From assembly GCA_021521415.1 (NCBI GenBank), contig JAIQDT010009240.1:1-64000 (forward strand): a stretch of 64,000 bases of DNA, given 5' to 3'. Made by a program: the position numbers and the translations under genes. Under the pieces are notes generated by a model. That model saw nothing but the letters and a program-made list of their open reading frames with translations, was not told where the DNA came from and searched no databases. Shown piece by piece: positions 58,256 through 64,000 of this stretch. This DNA comes from Bidens hawaiensis. Taxonomy: Eukaryota > Streptophyta > Magnoliopsida > Asterales > Asteraceae. Position 1 is the first letter of the stretch, and each line of letters starts with the position of its first letter.

Positions 58256-60134
58256 ACCTTAACACTTAACCCTAACTTATTATTATAAACCTACAAGCTC
58301 CGATCGGCCCCTCCCTTGCTCCCTCTTGGCTGCCGTCCACAAGCACACACACATACAAGCCCTAATCAAGTGTTTAATCCAAGAACTAGGTGCTAGGAAG
58401 GTATAATTGATCATCCTTTACCTTCTTGTTGTTTAATTTTGATGTTTAATGGGTTAATTAAGAACCCTAGGCAGCCGATTTTTATATGTATGTATGAGTT
58501 AACATGATGGTTGTTGAATTCATGATGATTGATAACTAGTATTGATGTTGTTGCTTGATTGATTGTTGTCTTTGATTTGAGTTAAAACACAAACCCTAAT
58601 CTTGTATGTATGGTGTAATTGATATGCATGGATAGTGGTTGTAGTGTCTAGCATGTTATATGATTGATTTATGGTCCATAGATAGTTAAATTGTTGAGTT
58701 TTGATGTGAACAGATTTTGGACAGAATGTGTATACGATGTTTAAGTGACTGTAACGAAGTGTAAACGTGAAAATTGGTTGAGATTGTGGGTACTGCAGTA
58801 AACTAGGTTGAGTCTAGTTTCTATAAAGTATAAGTTTGTAATTTTTGGACAAGTAGAAGTTTACTTTTATGATTTTACAAAAACGTTGTGCAAAGCTGAG
58901 CTGTTAGACCTGCTGTTAGGTTATGTTGTAAATGTTATATCTCATGAACTACGAGACCAATTGGGTTGGTTCCACTTCTGGAAGTTGACTCATTGAGTTA
59001 GGAACCAAACCCAAGTGGTCTTGCATTTATTGGATTTTTCGTTTAACGGGAATTGCAAATAACATTCTGTTGCGCATGAATCTGACTGATATGAGTTTAC
59101 TGTAGTGTTTTGATCATTATGAGAAATCTATATGGAATAAAAATAAGATAAAATATGTTCTGGAAACCTAAGACATGTATGTTTCAGTGGTGATTTTTGG
59201 TGAATTAATTGAGATGATATGATCGGTGAAATAGTACAATCTTTCAAGTAGAAATTCTGTCACAGTGAAACTAGCTGCTGAGTTGTGTATAAATGCATGA
59301 AATATGATATTTCTTATATAATTGTTACGTTTTGACCAAAATACCCTTGCGGGGAATAGTTGCAAATTGATTGCCATGATTTGACCAAATTGCCCTTATG
59401 GGGAATAATGGCTAGTAATTGTTATTTGTTGACCAAAATGCCCTTACGGGGATAATTGCTAGTAAAGTATGTTATTAATACATGACACAAAAGTAATTGT
59501 TCACTCACGTATCGTATCACAATTGTACTTGTTTAAGTCACACACGATTCACAAACGAAACACGAAACATGTTACGTGCATAGGTATTATGTGCCGAGTC
59601 TAGAGACTCGTTAAACATACCGATACTTAGAAAATCTCTTTGTTATTTAGAACGCTAGAGAGTTTCTACGACGCGCATCACTTGGTGATCTAATTCGGGA
59701 TATTCTTCGCAAACAGTGAGTTCACTTACCCCACTCTTAAACTGTTTTCAAACGTTTTTCACTTGGGGGAGATAACATACTCCGATAAACGCATTTTTGA
59801 GATAAAAGCATATTTAAGATTTTGTTATAAATTATATATCACTTGTAAAGACTAAGCGGCAAACGTAACATTTGAAGTCCCACACATCGAACCGGTTAAT
59901 ATTTAGAATAGCGAGTCACTGTTGAGTAGTACTACTGGGTTTGACAAACCCCACCCGACGCTAAGCTCAACTGGAGGTTGAGTGGGTGTAATTTTGGCTA
60001 ACACTTACCATGGTCTGGATTGACCTGGTGACGGGCACTTGATAAACAGTCAGCTTCGGTGTCGAACCACTTAGTAATACTTGTTGTATAGATTAGCTAC
60101 CTATCGATATATAATTTGACATAACATTATCTGG

Positions 60135-60263
60135 TAACGCAAAACGCCGTAACGTGGTTACGCAAAACGCAAAACGCCGTAACGTGGTTACACAAAACGC
60201 TTAAACGCCGTAACGTGGTTACGCAAAACACTTAACGTAAACGCTGAATGCAAACGCTAAACG
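60135..60263 (+). repeat. Short tandem array in U5 (AAAACGCCGTAACGTGGTTACGC)
   Basis: Three to four units of about 23 bp plus shorter AAACGC-type pieces. The same place holds 107 bp in the LTR at 40317-40423 and only about 40-48 bp of GCGTTT-type repeats in 23174-23221 and 31945-31984. Confidence 0.85.
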
Positions 60264-60585
60264 ATTTATCTTATATAACTTGTGAACTCACCAACCTTGT
60301 GTTGACACTTTTAGTATGTTATTCTCAGGTAGCCGAGGCGGGCGCGCGGTTTAGGAGCATGCATTAAATGAAAACACTTTTATTCTGCAAACTTATTTTT
60401 AACAGTTATCTTTGGTTTTAAGTCGTCCTGCGTGACGCAACTTTTGAATTAAGGTTTTTTACGCTTCCGCACTTATTTGCATTTAAACGTTTTTATGGTT
60501 TGATTATAACTGATGATTCCGATTCTGCCAGTTCACACCCTCTGACGGTAAAACTCCGTGAGTGGATTTTGAGGGTGTGACAGAT

Positions 60586-60598
60586 TGGTATCAGAGCC
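60586..60598 (+). other. Primer-binding site of gypsy 3
   Basis: TGGTATCAGAGCC is the standard plant LTR-element site, complementary to the 3' end of initiator methionine tRNA, three bases after the LTR. Minus-strand DNA synthesis starts here. Confidence 0.95.
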
Positions 60599-60759
60599 AT
60601 TGGTTATAGCGAACTAGAAGCTGCATGCATACAAGACTATAACCGCGATGACCCATTAGTTATAATGATACGCACTGCATAGGTTTGTGTAGTCTTGAAA
60701 TCTTATCTCTTTACCTATTTTCACTCATACGCGCGCGCATACATGGCTTACCTGTAGGA

Positions 60760-61521
60760 ATGTCGACGCCACCTTCATCATCCGATTCGATGACGCATGC
60801 TCACGGGAAGGAACCTCAGTTACCTACCGCCTCGCCACCCCGCGTAGTCCCGGAACTCGAAGCTCCCGCACCGAAGAGGTACCGCCTATCCGGAGGCCTT
60901 TACGAAAACGACGTTAGCTGGGATTGGTACCCTAACATGATCAGACGTATGGTCTATCGCGAACAAGTTCCCCCGTTGCCTCACCCGAACCATCCTGCTT
61001 ATCCCAACACCCTACCACCCATAACCGAACCTGTAGAGCGAGTTCTCGCAGCTGTCGTTTCTTGTTTGGAGCGTGATGTGGGTTACATGCGCTACACGAG
61101 AGAGAACGTTTCCAGACTGTTTAAAGACGGAACCGAGACTAAGGAGGAGATTGCCCGCATGGCAGCGGCAATGAAAGATATGCAAGAGACTAGTGAGCAA
61201 CAAATGAAGGTTATGATGAAGATGCAAGCTGAGATGATAGACTTGCAAGAGCAACTCCAAGAAGCAAGGACCCGAACTGAGATAGCGTTAGAGCGTTGCG
61301 ATGTCTTACAAATGCAACTTGCTCAGAACGCAGCCGAACCTGAGGCAGAGCCTGAGGCCGAGCCTGGGGCAGAGCCTGAAGTAGAACCTGAAAAAGATCC
61401 CGAAGAGGAGCCTGAGGAAGATCCCGAGGAAGATCCCGAGGAGGAACCCGAAGAAGAACCTGAAGAAGAACCGGCTGAGGAGGAGGCACACTCAGAGGTG
61501 TCCTCAGATGACGACATCTAG
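60760..61521 (+). CDS. Extra ORF upstream of gag: coiled-coil protein with acidic Glu-Pro tail
   Basis: The 253-residue reading starts at the ATG at 60760, chosen because it directly follows a good 3' splice site; the frame is open back to an ATG at 60685. Residues 1-38 are Ser/Pro-rich; about 39-115 form a compact part with G-G-L-Y-E-N-D-V-S-W-D-W-Y-P and P-H-P-N-H-P-A-Y-P; about 123-191 are predicted coiled coil rich in M, E and Q (E-E-I-A-R-M-A-A-A-M-K-D-M); 192-253 is an E-P/D-P repeat tail ending D-D-D-I. There is no zinc knuckle, protease or polymerase motif and no membrane segment. It is intact and lies where most gypsy elements have only leader. A structural or RNA/chromatin accessory role is possible but unproven. 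Confidence 0.75.
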   Translation: MSTPPSSSDSMTHAHGKEPQLPTASPPRVVPELEAPAPKRYRLSGGLYENDVSWDWYPNMIRRMVYREQVPPLPHPNHPAYPNTLPPITEPVERVLAAVVSCLERDVGYMRYTRENVSRLFKDGTETKEEIARMAAAMKDMQETSEQQMKVMMKMQAEMIDLQEQLQEARTRTEIALERCDVLQMQLAQNAAEPEAEPEAEPGAEPEVEPEKDPEEEPEEDPEEDPEEEPEEEPEEEPAEEEAHSEVSSDDDI

Positions 61522-61771
61522 TAATGATGACACTTAGATGGAGGGGTTGTCTCCATCCGAACTATTATTTTTCTATGATTTTTAGGATTGATTGGAAATA
61601 CTTTGTAGCGAATACAATGGTTTTAATCATGAATTTTTTTTTAGACTAATATGTGGTTGTGATGCGATGTTGTTTCTTATTTTCTTTCTTACCTATCTTT
61701 TATTACATGTATGGTGTGTTGTATATGAAAGAAAAATTCATGTTTAACATTTTATACGGTGATTCTAGGAA
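61522..61771 (+). other. Spacer between the extra ORF and gag
   Basis: 250 T-rich bases with no ORF. It ends in a candidate 3' splice site (GATTCTAG at 61761-61768) three bases before the gag ATG. Confidence 0.6.
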
Positions 61772-62636
61772 ATGGCTGGAAGAAACGCTGGACGAGGACG
61801 TGGTAACATCAGCATGACTGCAGCTGAACTCCAAACTCTGCTGAATGACCATGTTGCGGCCGCCTTAGCCGCACACGTACAGAATCAAACTGGAGGTCCG
61901 AGTGGAACATGTACCTTCAAAAACTACCTTGACTGCAAGCCCAGTACGTTTAAGGGCACTGAGGGAGCTATAGGCTTCCTGCGTTGGGCTGAGAAGGCCG
62001 AGTCGGCCTTTGAGATGTGTAATTGTCCCCCTGCCAGTAGGGTCAAATTCGCTGCTGGGACACTTGAGGATTCCGCCCTCACTTGGTGGAATTCAAACGT
62101 CCAGATCCTTGGGTTGGAACTGGCTAACGCGATGAACTGGGAGGAGTTCAAGAGCATGATGCGAGAGGAGTACTGTCCGAGGGAAGAAATTTCAAAGTTA
62201 GAGTCGGAATTTTGGTCGTTGAAGATGGTGGGCTCGGAAATCGAAGCCTACACTACTCGTTCGCACGAGTTGGCTGTGATGTGTCCGCGGATGGTGGATC
62301 CGCCGAGCAAGAGGATAGAAATGTACATTGATGGTTTAGCACCGCAAATTCAGGGCATGGTGACGTCTTCCAGACCAGCCACGATCCAACAAGCGATCCG
62401 TTTAGCTCACAAACTGACGGATCAGGCTGTGACACAAGGTGCGTTACCACCTAGGGGTTCGACCACTAAAGCCCGTGACAACCCGAGTAATGACCACGTC
62501 AGCAACATTAACAGCAACAGCAACCCGAACAGCGGGAAGAGAAAGTTTGACAACACCAGATCTTCATCCTCGAACCTCCCACCGCAACAACACTACCGTA
62601 AGCCCGAGTTCACTCGGAGCTTTAACACTCAGAATC

Positions 62637-62667
<31 letters not shown>

Positions 62668-63112
62668 CGGTAGCGGGCAGGTTTCGAGCGGATATGCTGG
62701 GAAATATCCAAAGTGCAACAGGTGCAACTATCATCATGTTGGCCAGTGTGACCGTGTCAAGTGTCAAAGATGCGGAAAGATAGGTCACCCAGCGAAAGAG
62801 TGTAGAGGAGACCTTGCGGCAAAGGGTGCTCCTAAGCCACCGATGACAACTAAGGGATGTTTTGAATGTGGGCAGGAAGGTCATTTCCGGAAGGATTGCC
62901 CCAAGCTGAAACAGAATGACAACAATGGGGGTAATGGAAGTGGCAGTAATGGTGGAGGAAATGGCAAAGGAAGAGCGTTTGTGATTGGATCGGGTCAAGC
63001 CCGCAATGATCCGCATGTGGTGTCTGGTAAGTTCCCTGTAAACGATTGTTTTGCTTCTGTTTTGTTTGACACTGGAGCTGATAGGAGTTTTGTGTCGAAA
63101 GCCTTTAGCTAA
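61772..63112 (+). CDS. Gypsy gag and start of protease, ended by an in-frame TAA
   Basis: 446 residues. The retrotransposon gag domain covers about 45-220 (F-K-G-T-E-G-A-I-G-F-L-R-W, W-E-E-F-K-S-M-M-R-E-E-Y). An Asn/Ser-rich linker includes a poly-Asn run coded by an AAC microsatellite (62637-62667). Three zinc-binding clusters follow: C-N-R-C-N-Y-H-H-V-G-Q-C (about 316), CCHC at 331-344 and CCHC at 363-376. The protease box L-F-D-T-G-A-D-R-S-F begins near 431 (D433). The TAA at 63110-63112 falls inside the protease and the same frame continues at once with protease and RT sequence, so it is most likely a recent mutation of a single gag-pol frame. Gag packages the RNA; protease cuts the polyprotein. 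Confidence 0.9.
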
Positions 63113-64000
63113 CTTTTAGACCTTACTCCAACCCCGTTAGACGCTAAGTTTCCTGTTGAATTAGCTAACGGTAAAACTGTAGTAACAACTCATATACTTG
63201 CGGGATGTAAGTTGAAACTGTCAGGTCATGTCTTTGACATCGACCTTATTCCTTTTACGCTTAGTAGTTTCGATGTCGTTGTCGGCATGGACTGGTTATC
63301 CGAGAACCGAGCGGAGATTATATGCCATGATAAGATAGTCCATATTACCACCCCTTCCGGCGAGATCATTTCGGTCCGAGGCGAGAGAAGCGGCATGACC
63401 ACCAGCATCATTACCCTTATGAAGGCACAGAAGTATCTACGAAAGGGTCATCCGGCAATTTTGGCGCAGATTGTTGAGAAACCCGCGGAGGAGAAACGAA
63501 TTGAATATATACCTGTTGTGCGAGACTTCCCGGAAGTTTTCCCAGAGGATTTGCCCGGACTCCCTCCTACTCGTCAAGTCGAATTCCAAATCGAGTTGAC
63601 ACCCGGTGCAGCACCCATAGCACGAGCCCCGTATCGGCTCGCACCGGCGGAACTTCAGGAGTTGTCCACTCAGTTGCAAGAAAAGTTGGATAAGGGTTTT
63701 ATCCGACCTAGCTCATCGCCATGGGGAGCCCCTGTCTTGTTTGTCCGAAAGAAAGACGGGACTTTCCGAATGTGCATCGACTACCGGGAGTTGAACAAGG
63801 TGACGGTCAAGAACCGTTATCCTTTACCCCGAATTGATGATTTGTTTGACCAGCTTCAAGGATCGAGTTACTACTCGAAGATTGATCTACGATCCGGTTA
63901 CCACCAGCTGAGAGTGCGCGAAGAAGATATCTCAAAGACGGCTTTCAGAACACGGTATGGTCACTACGAGTTTTCGGTTATGCCTTTTGGCCTAACCAAC
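63113..64000 (+). pseudogene. Gypsy pol: protease remainder and reverse transcriptase, open to window end
   Basis: It is in frame with gag after the TAA at 63110-63112, with no further stop for 296 codons. The protease part has [10 protein letters not shown] (about 63270-63300). A linker follows with [15 protein letters not shown], then [40 protein letters not shown] with the first catalytic Asp, and V-M-P-F-G-L-T-N at the edge. The YVDD box, RNase H and integrase lie outside the window. RT copies the element RNA to DNA. If the TAA is read through or is rare in the population, this would be functional. Confidence 0.9.

Larger units (their letters stand above)
57891..60582 (+). repeat. Gypsy 3 5' LTR (2,692 bp)
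   Basis: It begins TGTGACAATCGT and ends GGGTGTGACA, three bases before the primer site. By the TATA position U3 is about 390 bp and R-U5 about 2.3 kb. It is homologous in reverse to 22835-25531, 31605-34288 and, most closely, 40000-42653. Confidence 0.93.
58401..60757 (+). other. Putative leader intron of gypsy 3
   Basis: Donor GGAAG|GTATAATTGA at 58400/58401 and acceptor TTACCTGTAG ending at 60757, two bases before the ATG of the extra ORF. The donor is kept in all four LTRs of the family even where flanking bases differ. The intron would remove 2.36 kb of U5 with many upstream ATGs, and the primer site. A second acceptor, GATTCTAG at 61768, sits three bases before the gag ATG and could be used instead. 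Confidence 0.5.
57891..64000 (+). mobile_element. Gypsy 3: young chromovirus-like element, 5' part
   Basis: Order is 5' LTR (57891-60582), PBS (60586-60598), an extra ORF (60760-61521), gag-protease (61772-63112) and continuing protease-RT to the window end. Only one stop interrupts gag-pol. Gag type, long LTRs and the linked chromodomain seen in a relative at 34422-34697 suggest a Tekay-like lineage; inferred. It inserted in the D-family leader; the 3' end, its LTR and the target duplication lie beyond the window (5' flank is TTTTT). Confidence 0.92.

Noticed and set aside
58808..58996. 62-codon ORF identical in two LTRs (also 41545-41733 minus)
   Set aside because: Identity reflects the close relation of the two LTRs; the frame is not kept in the other two LTRs and it lies in the putative intron.
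61211..61517. Ser/Gly-, Leu/Arg- and Phe-rich minus-strand readings
   Set aside because: They are antisense shadows of the Glu-Pro repeat tail of the extra gypsy ORF.

Overview
This window is a repeat-only block of nuclear DNA from a flowering plant. The repeat types (Ty1-copia, Ty3-gypsy with a C-terminal chromodomain, a plant L1-type LINE) and a distinctive longin-like retroelement gene, which I recall from Asteraceae annotations (often labelled 'synaptobrevin, longin-like'), suggest the daisy family. That assignment is inference from memory. I found no host single-copy gene, tRNA, rRNA or CRISPR array.

Layout. 1-10978 is a scrap-heap of minus-strand pieces of longin-like LTR elements ('T family', whose LTRs are full of variants of AAGTTTGCTCGA) plus a decayed copia pol, itself interrupted by an unrelated ORF. 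10979-45270 reads best as one T-family element on the minus strand, split by later insertions: 3' LTR 10979-17555 (holding an intact 5.67-kb LINE with a 14-bp target duplication), C-terminal gene half 17556-19411, a block of insertions 19412-39521, a middle gene piece 39522-39999, a solo LTR 40000-42653, the N-terminal gene half and leader intron 42659-44351, and 5' LTR 44352-45270. The block 19412-39521 holds a copia element (with its own solo LTR) fused by a deletion to an old gypsy element ('gypsy 2'), which in turn carries a 3.35-kb gypsy-derived insertion with inverted ends.

45588-57890 holds two head-to-head copies of a second longin-like family ('D family', motif ACTTATACG/CGTATAAGT), the right one with a nearly full but broken gene. 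A 544-bp solo LTR sits between them. 57891-64000 is the left part of a young gypsy element ('gypsy 3'): 2.69-kb 5' LTR, PBS, an extra upstream ORF with a coiled coil and acidic tail, then gag-protease-RT running off the window.

Shared logic. In the copia element, gypsy 3 and the T family, a 5' splice site near the transcription start and a 3' splice site directly before the first ORF's ATG mark out a leader intron. In gypsy 3 that intron would contain the primer-binding site, so splicing could separate translated mRNA from genomic RNA. Precise target duplications (GGTTG, TACTT, CATGA, CTTGT and a 14-bp LINE one) fix most insertion boundaries.
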